From assembly GCA_965656035.1 (NCBI GenBank), contig CBFHIO010000009.1, positions 1 to 28,117 of the forward strand: 28,117 nt of DNA. Reading direction: 5' to 3'. The notes beneath the pieces are model-generated. The model made no database searches, had not been told where the DNA came from, and was given only the letters and a program-made list of their open reading frames with translations. This stretch comes from SCGC-AAA076-P13 sp965656035. Lineage in GTDB: Bacteria; Pseudomonadota; Gammaproteobacteria; Magnimaribacterales; D2472. Position numbers and translations under genes: made by a program. Of the stretch, positions 1 to 7,625 are shown piece by piece. Numbering within the stretch: position 1 is the stretch's first letter; every line of letters begins with the position of its first letter.

Positions 1-1733
1 ATGGCGGTGAAATAATTCAACCATTGACAGATAGAATATTAGGTAGAGTTATTGCTGAACCAATATTTGATAGTGACGGTAATGAGCTGTATGCAAAAAA
101 TACAATGCTCGATGAAGATGCTGTTGATAGAATTGAATCTTTGAACCTAGGCTCTCTTGAGGTTAGGTCCCCAATGACTTGTGAGGCATCAAATGGTGTT
201 TGTTCTAAATGTTATGGAAGAGATTTAGCAAGAGGTCACCTTGTTCATAGAGGTGAAGCGGTTGGAGTGGTTGCAGCTCAATCTATAGGTGAGCCAGGAA
301 CTCAGCTTACTATGCGTACTTTCCACATTGGAGGCGCAGCATCAAGCGCATCCGAGGATAACGCAATATTTAATAAAAATAATGGAGTTGTTTCGTTTAG
401 CGATGACATTAAAACTGTAACAAATAAAGATAAGCTTGAAGTTGTAGTTTCAAGAAACGCAATGGCAACAATTACCGAAGCAAGTGGAAAAATTATCGAG
501 CAATATAAAGTTCCATATGGAGCTACTCTTGAAGTTAAAGATAAATCTGAACTTGAGGCAGGTGTTAAAATTGCATCATGGGATCCTTATACAAGACCAA
601 TTATTGCTGAGGTTTCAGGTAAAGTTAAATTTGAAGACATTGAAGATGGAGTTACGGTAAGAGAGCAAATGGATGATCTTACTGGTCTTTCGAGTATTGA
701 AATTATTGAGGTTTCAGATAGGCCAGCTACTGGAAGAGAAATGTCACCAAAAGTTTTAATTCAAGACTCTAAAGGTAAAACTTTATTAATGGGTGAGTTT
801 AATGCTCCTGCTGAATATCCTTTACCTGCGGGTGGTCTTGTGAACATTGCCAACGGTCAAAAAATAACCGCTGGTGAAGTCATAGCAAGAATGCCTTTAG
901 TTGCATCTAAAACTAAGGATATTACTGGTGGTCTGCCAAGAGTTGCCGACTTATTTGAAGCCAGAACTCCTAAAGATGCTGCAGTATTATCTGAAGAGAC
1001 AGGCATTATTTCTTTTGGTAAAGAAACAAAAGGTAAAGTAAGGCTAGTAATAACACCTGAAGGGGCAACAAAAAAGTCACAAAATACAGAAATGTTAATA
1101 CCTAAACACAGAACACTATCTGTATTTGAAGGTGAGAGAATCTCTAAAGGCGATATTATTTCAGACGGACCTTACAGCCCACATGACATCCTTAGATTAA
1201 AAGGTATTCCTGAATTAACAAACTTTATTGTTAATGAAATCCAAGATGTTTATAGACTACAAGGCGTGTCGATTAATGATAAGCATATTGAGACTATATT
1301 AAGGCAGATGTTAAGAAAAGCTTTAATTGTTGATGGTGGTGATACTAAGTTTATTCAGGGCGATCAAGTTAGTTATGCTGAATTAATAGAAGAAAATGAA
1401 AAAGTTGAAGCTGCTGACAAAACCCCGGCAGAATTTGAAAGAGTGTTGCTAGGAATAACAAAAGCATCACTTGCAACTGACTCATTTATATCTGCTGCAT
1501 CATTCCAAGAAACAACAAGAGTTCTAACAGAAGCTGCAGTTACTGGTAAAAAAGATCACTTGAGAGGTCTCAAAGAGAATGTTGTTGTTGGAAGATTAAT
1601 ACCTGCTGGTACAGGCATGGAATTCCATGACAGACTGAAAAATAAAAAACAAGCTGATCTTGAAGAACAAACACTTTCTGCTGACGATATTGAGGCAGCA
1701 CTAAGACAAGAACTTCAAGAAAATGAGGAATAA
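1..1733 (+). CDS. rpoC: RNA polymerase subunit beta', C-terminal part (5' end outside window)
   Basis: This is the C-terminal ~577 residues of the catalytic beta' subunit of RNA polymerase. The frame is open from base 3, before the first start-like codon (TTG at 24), so the gene is cut by the window edge. Three of the four cysteines of the second zinc site (CEASNGVCSKC, about 180-212) are present; the fourth lies upstream off-window. The trigger-helix segment with QLTMRTFHIGG follows at about 303-335. The roughly 190 residues after it correspond to the SI3 insertion of gammaproteobacterial beta', and the downstream length matches E. coli. Later conserved blocks are GGLPRVADLFEARTPKD (about 927-977) and ASFQETTRVLTEAAVTGKKD (about 1497-1556). 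rpsL follows after 56 bases, with a promoter in between and no terminator, so read-through from rpoBC into the str operon is possible. Confidence 0.98.
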   Translation, partial: GGEIIQPLTDRILGRVIAEPIFDSDGNELYAKNTMLDEDAVDRIESLNLGSLEVRSPMTCEASNGVCSKCYGRDLARGHLVHRGEAVGVVAAQSIGEPGTQLTMRTFHIGGAASSASEDNAIFNKNNGVVSFSDDIKTVTNKDKLEVVVSRNAMATITEASGKIIEQYKVPYGATLEVKDKSELEAGVKIASWDPYTRPIIAEVSGKVKFEDIEDGVTVREQMDDLTGLSSIEIIEVSDRPATGREMSPKVLIQDSKGKTLLMGEFNAPAEYPLPAGGLVNIANGQKITAGEVIARMPLVASKTKDITGGLPRVADLFEARTPKDAAVLSEETGIISFGKETKGKVRLVITPEGATKKSQNTEMLIPKHRTLSVFEGERISKGDIISDGPYSPHDILRLKGIPELTNFIVNEIQDVYRLQGVSINDKHIETILRQMLRKALIVDGGDTKFIQGDQVSYAELIEENEKVEAADKTPAEFERVLLGITKASLATDSFISAASFQETTRVLTEAAVTGKKDHLRGLKENVVVGRLIPAGTGMEFHDRLKNKKQADLEEQTLSADDIEAALRQELQENEE

Positions 1734-1735
1734 TG

Positions 1736-1764
1736 TTGACCGCGGCTTATCTGCTCTATAAAAT
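1736..1764 (+). promoter_or_regulatory. Sigma-70 promoter of the str operon (rpsL)
   Basis: TTGACC at 1736-1741 and TAAAAT at 1759-1764 are separated by 17 bp, close to sigma-70 consensus. The bases just after the -10, CGCGGCC (1765-1771), are strikingly GC-rich for this DNA, like the discriminators of stringently controlled ribosomal promoters. A start near 1771 would leave a leader of only about 19 bases before rpsL. The -35 begins three bases after the rpoC stop. Assigned by pattern only. Confidence 0.75.
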
Positions 1765-1789
1765 CGCGGCCTAACTAAAATAAATTATT

Positions 1790-2161
1790 ATGGCAACAGT
1801 AAATCAATTATTAAAAAAGTCTAGAAAACCAAAAGTTAGAAAGACTGATGTACCTGCATTGAATGCATGCCCTCAAAGAAGAGGAGTTTGTACTCGTGTT
1901 TATACAACAACACCCAAAAAGCCTAATTCTGCTTTAAGAAAAGTTTGCAGAGTTAGATTGACTAGTGGATATGAGGTGACTTCATATATTGGCGGTGAAG
2001 GTCACAACCTCCAAGAACATTCTTTAGTTCTTATAAGAGGTGGTAGAGTTAAAGATTTACCAGGTGTGAGATATCACACAGTTAGAGGTACACTTGACAC
2101 ATCTGGAGTTGCCAATAGAAAGCAAAGAAGATCTAAATACGGAGCAAAGAAAAGTAAATAA
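1790..2161 (+). CDS. rpsL: Ribosomal protein uS12
   Basis: Small-subunit protein S12, which lies at the decoding centre and supports translational accuracy. The 123-residue length and the sequence are near-identical in layout to E. coli S12. The loop TPKKPNSALRK carries Lys43, and GGRVKDLPGVRYH carries Lys88 and Asp89 (numbers include Met). Both lysines are the streptomycin-sensitive type in the family, and the Asp is the usual methylthiolation site. First gene of the str operon, two bases ahead of rpsG. No Shine-Dalgarno sequence is visible upstream (leader is A/T only after the discriminator). Fourteen of its 15 arginine codons are AGA. Confidence 0.98.
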   Translation: MATVNQLLKKSRKPKVRKTDVPALNACPQRRGVCTRVYTTTPKKPNSALRKVCRVRLTSGYEVTSYIGGEGHNLQEHSLVLIRGGRVKDLPGVRYHTVRGTLDTSGVANRKQRRSKYGAKKSK

Positions 2162-2163
2162 TT

Positions 2164-2634
2164 ATGCCTAGAAGAAGAAGTCCCGAAAAAAGAAAAGTTT
2201 TACCAGATCCTAAGTATAATGATGTAATTCTTGCAAAATTTATGAATAATCTGATGAAAGATGGTAAGAAGTCTGTTGCAGAAAAAATCGTATATGGTGC
2301 ATTTGATCAGATTACTAAAACTTCCAAAGAAGAACCGTTAGATGTTTTTATGAAGGCTCTTGAAGAAGTTAGTCCATTTGTTGAAGTTAAATCAAGAAGA
2401 GTTGGTGGTGCAAACTATCAAGTTCCGATTGAAATTCGACCAGCTCGAAGACAAGCCTTAGCCATGAGGTGGATTGTAGATGCAGCAAGAAAAAGAAGTG
2501 AAAAATCAATGAATTTAAGACTTGCTGGAGAACTTCTTGATGCCTCTCAAAAAAAAGGTTCTGCTGTCAGAAAAAGAGAAGATGTTCACAAGATGGCTGA
2601 GGCAAACAAAGCTTTCTCACATTTCAGATTTTAA
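2164..2634 (+). CDS. rpsG: Ribosomal protein uS7
   Basis: Small-subunit primary assembly protein that nucleates the 16S rRNA 3' major domain (head) and contacts E-site tRNA. It is 156 residues, the standard bacterial length. It starts with the typical MPRRR segment and contains the family block VGGANYQVPIEIRPARRQAL (about residues 79-98), with the conserved tail ending KAFSHFRF. Second gene of the str operon; it begins two bases after the rpsL stop and has no clear Shine-Dalgarno of its own, so translational coupling to rpsL is plausible. In E. coli S7 represses this operon; no structure for that could be assigned here. Confidence 0.98.
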   Translation: MPRRRSPEKRKVLPDPKYNDVILAKFMNNLMKDGKKSVAEKIVYGAFDQITKTSKEEPLDVFMKALEEVSPFVEVKSRRVGGANYQVPIEIRPARRQALAMRWIVDAARKRSEKSMNLRLAGELLDASQKKGSAVRKREDVHKMAEANKAFSHFRF

Positions 2635-2656
2635 TAATTAATTAAGAAAACAAATT

Positions 2657-4759
2657 ATGGCAAGACAAACCGTTTTAAATAAATATCGTAATGTTGGTAT
2701 ATGTGCACACGTTGATGCTGGTAAAACAACTACAACCGAAAGAGTTCTTTTTTATACTGGACTTTCTCACAAAATTGGAGAAGTTCATGATGGTGCTGCA
2801 ACTATGGACTGGATGGAGCAAGAACAAGAAAGAGGCATAACAATCACCTCTGCCGCAACTACATGTTTTTGGAGTGGAATGGAACAACAGTTCCCACAAC
2901 ATAGAATCAACATCATCGATACACCAGGTCACGTTGATTTTACAATTGAGGTTGAAAGGTCGCTGAGAGTTCTTGACGGAGCTGTGGTGGTATTTTGTGG
3001 TACATCTGGTGTTGAGCCTCAATCTGAAACTGTCTGGAGGCAGGCAAATAGATATGAAGTTCCAAGAGTTGTATTTGTTAATAAAATGGATAGAGCTGGA
3101 GCAAACTTTGAGAGGGTTGTAGATCAAATTAAAACAAGACTCCAGGCTAATATTGTTCCAATTCAATATAACATTGGAGCTGAAGAGGGCTTTAAAGGCG
3201 TTGTTGATTTAATTAACAATAGAGCAATTTATTGGAATGAAGATGATCAAGGTCTTACTTTTGACTCAAAGGAAATTCCTGCTGAGCTAATTGATAAATG
3301 TGCTCAATTAAGAGAAGAAATGGTTGAGGCTGCAGCAGAGGCAAATGAAGAGCTAATGGATGCTTATCTAGAATCTGGTGAGCTTTCAGTAGAGCAAATA
3401 AAAGAAGGTTTAAGAATAAGATCATTGGCTAATGAGTTGATTGTTGGGTTATGTGGTTCAGCCTTTAAGAATAAAGGAGTTCAGGCGATGCTTGATGCTG
3501 TAATTGATTTCTTGCCAGCGCCAGATGAAGTTAAAGCTATAACAGGAGTAATTCCCAATAACACTCAAGAAGACGAAGTTGAGGATTTTAGAAAATCTTC
3601 TGACGAAGAACCTTTTTCAGCGCTTGCATTCAAAATTGCTACAGACCCATTCGTAGGAACTTTAACTTTTATAAGAGTGTATTCCGGAGTGTTATCTGTT
3701 GGCGATGCTGTTATAAATTCAACAAAATCAAAAAAAGAAAGAGTTGGAAGAATGGTGCAGATGCACTCAAACAATAGAGAAGAAATTAAAGAAGTTAGAG
3801 CTGGTGATATTGCAGCTTGTATTGGTTTAAAAGATATTACAACTGGTGATACCTTATCAGACGCTGATAAGCCAATTGTTTTAGAAAGAATGGACTTCCC
3901 TGAGCCAGTAATCTCGGTAGCAGTTGAGCCTAAATCAAAACCAGACCAAGAAAAAATGTCTTTAGCATTAGGTAAGCTTGCTCAAGAAGATCCATCCTTC
4001 AGAGTTGCTAGTGATGAAGAGTCAGGTCAAACAATTATATCTGGTATGGGCGAACTACATTTAGATGTTCTTGTTGATCGAATGAAAAGAGAGTTTTCAG
4101 TTGAAGCTAATATTGGTAAACCTCAAGTAGCATACAGAGAAACAATTAAAGAAACAGTCGAGGTTGAAGGAAAGTTTGTAAGACAGTCTGGTGGTAAGGG
4201 TCAGTATGGGCACGTATGGCTTAAGCTGGAACCTTTGGGTCTTGATGATGAATACGAGTTTGTAGATAAAATTGTTGGCGGTGTAATACCTAAAGAGTAT
4301 ATACCTGCAGTTAATAAAGGAATTCAAGAGCAAATGCAAAATGGAGTGATTGCTGGCTATCCTCTACTAGCTTTAAGGGCTACCCTGTATGATGGGTCAT
4401 TTCATGATGTTGATTCAAATGAAATGGCATTCAAAATTGCTGGCTCAATGGCACTCAAAGAAGGTGCAAATAAAGCGAAGCCTGCAATATTAGAGCCTAT
4501 TATGAAGGTTGTTGTAGTAACTCCGGAAGAGCATATGGGAGATGTTGTTGGTGATTTAAACAGAAGAAGAGGAATTATTTTAGGAATGGAAGATATTACC
4601 TCAGGAAAAGAAGTTTCATCAGAAGTGCCATTAGCTGAAATGTTTGGATACGCTACTGACCTTAGATCTGCAACCCAGGGTAGGGCTACATTCACTATGG
4701 AATTTACTAAGTATGGTGAAGTTCCAAGCAACATTGCTGAGGGTTTAAAAACCTCATAA
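2657..4759 (+). CDS. fusA: Translation elongation factor G
   Basis: Ribosomal translocase GTPase, 700 residues (E. coli 704). GTP-binding motifs are in order: G1 AHVDAGKT (residues 17-24), switch I region RGITITSAATT (about 59-69), G3 DTPGH (88-92) with the catalytic histidine His92, and G4 NKMD (142-145). Domain II to V sequence continues without break, including the ribosome-contacting GKGQYGHVWLKLEP block. This is the elongation-factor type rather than a tetracycline-protection homologue. Third and last gene of the str operon, 22 bases after rpsG, again without a visible Shine-Dalgarno. In most gammaproteobacteria tuf follows directly; here rpsJ follows after a 123-base spacer. Confidence 0.98.
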   Translation: MARQTVLNKYRNVGICAHVDAGKTTTTERVLFYTGLSHKIGEVHDGAATMDWMEQEQERGITITSAATTCFWSGMEQQFPQHRINIIDTPGHVDFTIEVERSLRVLDGAVVVFCGTSGVEPQSETVWRQANRYEVPRVVFVNKMDRAGANFERVVDQIKTRLQANIVPIQYNIGAEEGFKGVVDLINNRAIYWNEDDQGLTFDSKEIPAELIDKCAQLREEMVEAAAEANEELMDAYLESGELSVEQIKEGLRIRSLANELIVGLCGSAFKNKGVQAMLDAVIDFLPAPDEVKAITGVIPNNTQEDEVEDFRKSSDEEPFSALAFKIATDPFVGTLTFIRVYSGVLSVGDAVINSTKSKKERVGRMVQMHSNNREEIKEVRAGDIAACIGLKDITTGDTLSDADKPIVLERMDFPEPVISVAVEPKSKPDQEKMSLALGKLAQEDPSFRVASDEESGQTIISGMGELHLDVLVDRMKREFSVEANIGKPQVAYRETIKETVEVEGKFVRQSGGKGQYGHVWLKLEPLGLDDEYEFVDKIVGGVIPKEYIPAVNKGIQEQMQNGVIAGYPLLALRATLYDGSFHDVDSNEMAFKIAGSMALKEGANKAKPAILEPIMKVVVVTPEEHMGDVVGDLNRRRGIILGMEDITSGKEVSSEVPLAEMFGYATDLRSATQGRATFTMEFTKYGEVPSNIAEGLKTS

Positions 4760-4788
4760 ATAAAGGGCTAAGAAACTTCTTAATATTG

Positions 4789-4818
4789 TTGACATCACAG
4801 CTATAAGGGGCTTAGAAT
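4789..4818 (+). promoter_or_regulatory. Sigma-70 promoter of the S10-spc-alpha run
   Basis: A perfect -35 TTGACA (4789-4794) and a -10 TAGAAT (4813-4818) are 18 bp apart in the fusA-rpsJ spacer. The following ACGCCA gives a GC-containing discriminator. A start near 4825 would give a leader of about 58 bases, ending with AAGGA (4875-4879) ahead of the rpsJ ATG. This is the only strong promoter seen before the 28 genes that follow. Confidence 0.78.
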
Positions 4819-4882
4819 ACGCCACATTTTGTGAATAGCGAAATAAATTTTAAAAAGAAATAATAGGATAAGTTAAGGAAAA

Positions 4883-5194
4883 ATGGAGAATCAATCAATC
4901 AGAATTAGGCTTAAAGCTTTTGATTATAGACTGATAGATGCTTCGGCTAAATTAATTGTAGAGACTGTTAAAAAGACAGGTGCTGTAATTAATGGACCTA
5001 TTCCTTTACCTGTTAAAAAAGAGAGAACAACTATATTGAAATCTCCGCATAAGGATAAAGATGCAAGAGACCAGTATGAGATTGTTACTTATAAAAGACT
5101 AATGGATATAGTCAAGCCAACTGATAAAACGGTTGATGCTTTAATGAAATTAGATCTATCCTCAGGGGTAGATGTTCAAATAAGCTTAGGCTAA
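4883..5194 (+). CDS. rpsJ: Ribosomal protein uS10
   Basis: Small-subunit protein S10 (NusE), which also acts in transcription antitermination with NusB. It is 103 residues, the family length. Recognised from IRIRLKAFDYRLIDASA (residues 6-22), the long loop GPIPLPVKKERTTILKSPHK (39-58) that reaches into the 30S head, and the YEIVTYKRLMDI block. First gene of the S10 run behind its own promoter; Shine-Dalgarno AAGGA lies four bases upstream of ATG. The stop codon sits inside one arm of an inverted repeat that spans the spacer to rplC. Confidence 0.98.
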   Translation: MENQSIRIRLKAFDYRLIDASAKLIVETVKKTGAVINGPIPLPVKKERTTILKSPHKDKDARDQYEIVTYKRLMDIVKPTDKTVDALMKLDLSSGVDVQISLG

Positions 5195-5236
5195 TCCAAA
5201 TTTTAACGCGATAGCGGCCATAGAGGGTGATTAGCC
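5189..5236 (+). promoter_or_regulatory. Inverted repeat in the rpsJ-rplC spacer, possible leader hairpin
   Basis: GGCTAATC (5189-5196) and its exact reverse complement GATTAGCC (5229-5236) flank a 32-base interval that includes a GC-rich patch (GCGGCC at 5214-5219). The left arm includes the rpsJ stop. The right arm ends just before the rplC Shine-Dalgarno AGGAG (5244-5248). The spacer of 60 bases is the longest inside the S10-spc-alpha run, so it may be an RNA element controlling rplC translation or processing. There is no T-tract, so it is not an intrinsic terminator. Confidence 0.4.
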
Positions 5237-5254
5237 CCGTAAAAGGAGAATAAA

Positions 5255-5890
5255 TTGAGCATAGGCTTAATAGGAAAAAAATCTGGAATGTCTCGTCTTT
5301 TTCTTGAAGACGGTGAATCTGTACCAGTTACTGCCGTTTCTGTTTGTGGTAACTTCATAGCCGATATAAAGACTTCTGAAAGAGATGGTTATAATGCATT
5401 TGTTGTTTCAAAAACCACTAAATCTAACAATATTAATAAAGCTAAAAGTGAGTTTTATAAAAAAATTAACTTAGAGCCAGGTATTTTAGCTGAGTTTAGA
5501 TCATCTGAAAAAATATCAGAAGAATATGAAGTTGGTAAACATTTAACAGCTGATATTTTTGAAGTAGGTCAATATGTCGATATTACTGGAACATCTAAAG
5601 GTAAGGGTTATGCTGGCGTAATAAAACGACATAATTTCTCAATGCAAGATGCAACTCATGGTAATTCATTATCACACAGAGCACATGGTTCAATTGGTCA
5701 ATGCCAAACTCCAGGAAGAGTTTGGAAAGGAAAAAAAATGTCTGGTCACATGGGTAATGTGCAGAAGACAGTTCAAAGTTTAAAAATAGTTGAATTAGAT
5801 GTAGAAAACAATGTCATTTATATCAAAGGTGCAGTTCCAGGTTTTAATGGATCTGATTTAAAAATAAAACCAGCGCTTAAAAAATCATGA
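5255..5890 (+). CDS. rplC: Ribosomal protein uL3
   Basis: Large-subunit early assembly protein whose extension reaches the peptidyl transferase centre. It has 211 residues (E. coli 209). Key block: HGSIGQCQTPGRVWKGKK (residues 144-161) with Gln151, equivalent to the glutamine methylated by PrmB in E. coli. The start is TTG at 5255: AGGAG lies six bases upstream, the protein then begins SIGLIGKKSGM as in the family, and no ATG fits. A UUG start on a highly expressed ribosomal gene is unusual. The gene overlaps rplD by four bases (ATGA), implying translational coupling. Confidence 0.97.
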   Translation: MSIGLIGKKSGMSRLFLEDGESVPVTAVSVCGNFIADIKTSERDGYNAFVVSKTTKSNNINKAKSEFYKKINLEPGILAEFRSSEKISEEYEVGKHLTADIFEVGQYVDITGTSKGKGYAGVIKRHNFSMQDATHGNSLSHRAHGSIGQCQTPGRVWKGKKMSGHMGNVQKTVQSLKIVELDVENNVIYIKGAVPGFNGSDLKIKPALKKS

Positions 5891-6501
5891 AAATAGAATT
5901 ACTCTCATCAACAAAAAATCAAGATATAAACATATCTGAAAATGCTTTTAGCAAAGATTTTAATGAAGCACTAGTTCATCAAGCTGTTGTTAGTTTTCTT
6001 GCAGGATCTAGACAAGGAACTTCTAAACAAAAGACAAGATCTGAAGTTCGCGGTGGAGGCAAAAAACCTTACAGACAAAAAGGCACAGGTAGAGCACGTG
6101 CAGGTACCATTAGAAGCCCTTTATGGAGAGGTGGTGGTATAGCATTTGCAGCTACTCCAAGAGATTACAGTAAGAAAATCAACAAAAAGATGTATAGAGC
6201 CGCAATAAGATCTATATTTTCTGAACTTCTCAGGCAGGGAAGATTAGTTGCAATTGAGAAACCTGTTTTAGAAAAACCAAAAACAAAAGAGATTGCTAAT
6301 TTCTTAAAAGAGTTCTCTCTTAGCAAGGTCTTAATTATTACAGACGAGTTAGACGTTAATTTATATCTATCAGCAAGAAATATACCAAATGTTGACATTA
6401 TCACAGTAAGAGAAATCAATCCTGTAAATCTTTTAAAGGCCCAAAAGGTTGCTGTTACTGCGGATGCTTTTAAGAAAATTGAGGAGTGGATAGATGCATA
6501 A
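5887..6501 (+). CDS. rplD: Ribosomal protein uL4
   Basis: Large-subunit protein lining the exit-tunnel constriction, and in E. coli the repressor of the S10 operon. It has 204 residues (E. coli 201). The tunnel loop is recognisable: KTRSEVRGGGKKPYRQKGTG (about residues 49-68) followed by RARAGTIRSPLWRGGG. Overlaps rplC by ATGA at its start and rplW by eight bases at its end. The leader upstream of rpsJ is shorter than the E. coli L4-responsive leader, so autoregulation of the same kind is uncertain. Confidence 0.98.
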   Translation: MKIELLSSTKNQDINISENAFSKDFNEALVHQAVVSFLAGSRQGTSKQKTRSEVRGGGKKPYRQKGTGRARAGTIRSPLWRGGGIAFAATPRDYSKKINKKMYRAAIRSIFSELLRQGRLVAIEKPVLEKPKTKEIANFLKEFSLSKVLIITDELDVNLYLSARNIPNVDIITVREINPVNLLKAQKVAVTADAFKKIEEWIDA

Positions 6502-6790
6502 CGAAAAACTATACACACTAATTAAGTCTCCTATTGTTACTGAAAAGTCAGCAAGAGTTGGTGAGTCTTTAAAGCAAATAGTTTTCAAGGTCGACCTTGA
6601 TTCTAACAAAAGAGAGATAAAAAAGGCAGTTGAAGAGCTATTCAAAGTTGAAGTTCTAAAAGTTACTACCTCTATTGTTAAAGGAAAAAGAAAGCGTAAT
6701 AGATTTGGTATGTATAAAAGATCGGACTATAAAAAAGCATTTGTTTCAATCAGCAAAGATTCTGAAATACAGTTTGAGGGAATTAATTAA
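6494..6790 (+). CDS. rplW: Ribosomal protein uL23
   Basis: Large-subunit protein at the tunnel exit, docking site for trigger factor and SRP. It has 98 residues, normal for the family (E. coli 100). Seen motifs: IKSPIVTEKSARV near the N-terminus, FKVDLDSNKREIKKAVEELF mid-protein, and a basic loop GKRKRNRFGMYKRSDYKKAF. It starts inside rplD (eight-base overlap), so initiation is probably coupled to termination of rplD. rplB begins two bases after its stop. Confidence 0.97.
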   Translation: MHNEKLYTLIKSPIVTEKSARVGESLKQIVFKVDLDSNKREIKKAVEELFKVEVLKVTTSIVKGKRKRNRFGMYKRSDYKKAFVSISKDSEIQFEGIN

Positions 6791-6792
6791 TC

Positions 6793-7620
6793 ATGGCCGT
6801 CATAAAAGCAAAACCTACAAGTCCTGGAAGAAGGGGTGTAATAGCGGTAAAGGCTGACCTATACAAAGGTAAGCCTCTAAAGTCACTCACTCGTGTGAAA
6901 TCTAAGAACGGTGGAAGAAATAACAATGGAAGAATAACTGTTAGACATCAAGGCGGTGGTCACAAACAGCATTATAGAGTTATAGATTTTAAACGTAATA
7001 AGTTTGATATTCCTGCAGTTGTTGAAAGAATAGAGTATGACCCAAATAGATCTGCTCATATAGCACTTCTTTTATATAAAGATGGAGAAAGAAGATATAT
7101 CATCGCTCCTTCCAAATTGAAAGTTGGTGATGAGGTTATATCTGCTGACAATTGTGAAATTAAAGTTGGCAATTCAATGAAACTAAAAGATATACCATTA
7201 GGTACGAATGTTCATTGTGTTGAGCTAAAACCATTAAAAGGTGCACAACTTGCAAGAAGTGCTGGAACTTCTGCAAGATTGGTGGCTAAAGAGGGTATAT
7301 ATGCAACATTAAGACTTCAGTCTGGCGAAACTAGAAAAGTTTTATGGGAGTGCAGAGCAACCTTAGGAACTGTATCAAATCAAGAAAATAATCTTAAGTC
7401 ACTGGGTAAAGCCGGTGCAAAAAGATGGAGAGGTGTTAGACCTACTGTAAGAGGTGTTGCTATGAACCCAGTTGACCATCCGCACGGTGGTGGTGAAGGA
7501 AGAACATCAGGAGGAAGACATCCATCTACTCCATGGGGTGTTCCAACTAAAGGTTACAAGACTAGAAAAAATCAAAGAACCGATGACCTAATCATTAGAA
7601 GACGAGGAAGCAGGAAGTAA
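6793..7620 (+). CDS. rplB: Ribosomal protein uL2
   Basis: Large-subunit protein needed for subunit association and peptidyl transferase assembly. It has 275 residues (E. coli 273). The near-invariant block MNPVDHPHGGGEGRTSGGR (residues 224-242) contains His229, the residue whose loss abolishes peptidyl transferase activity in E. coli. The N-terminal RNA-binding stretch RHQGGGHKQHYRVIDFKR (51-68) is also intact. Lies two bases after rplW and five before rpsS. A GAGGGA sequence inside the rplW end may serve as its ribosome binding site, at a long spacing. Confidence 0.98.
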   Translation: MAVIKAKPTSPGRRGVIAVKADLYKGKPLKSLTRVKSKNGGRNNNGRITVRHQGGGHKQHYRVIDFKRNKFDIPAVVERIEYDPNRSAHIALLLYKDGERRYIIAPSKLKVGDEVISADNCEIKVGNSMKLKDIPLGTNVHCVELKPLKGAQLARSAGTSARLVAKEGIYATLRLQSGETRKVLWECRATLGTVSNQENNLKSLGKAGAKRWRGVRPTVRGVAMNPVDHPHGGGEGRTSGGRHPSTPWGVPTKGYKTRKNQRTDDLIIRRRGSRK

Positions 7621-7625
7621 ATAAT

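Noticed and set aside
1740..1769. CCGCG/CGCGG inverted repeat around the rpsL promoter
   Set aside because: Five-base arms 20 bases apart overlap the promoter elements and would not be in the transcript; better explained as spacer and discriminator sequence.
2675..3166. Open frame of 163 codons on the - strand inside fusA
   Set aside because: It is antisense to highly conserved GTPase-domain codons, has no recognisable protein features or ribosome binding site, and is explained by AT-rich codon bias.
4769..4782. TAAGAA/TTCTTA palindrome after fusA as a terminator
   Set aside because: Only two loop bases, an AT stem and no T-tract; not a credible terminator.
6165..6518. Open frame of 117 codons on the - strand over rplD/rplW
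   Set aside because: Antisense to conserved ribosomal genes; composition is what reverse reading of AAA/AGA-rich codons gives.
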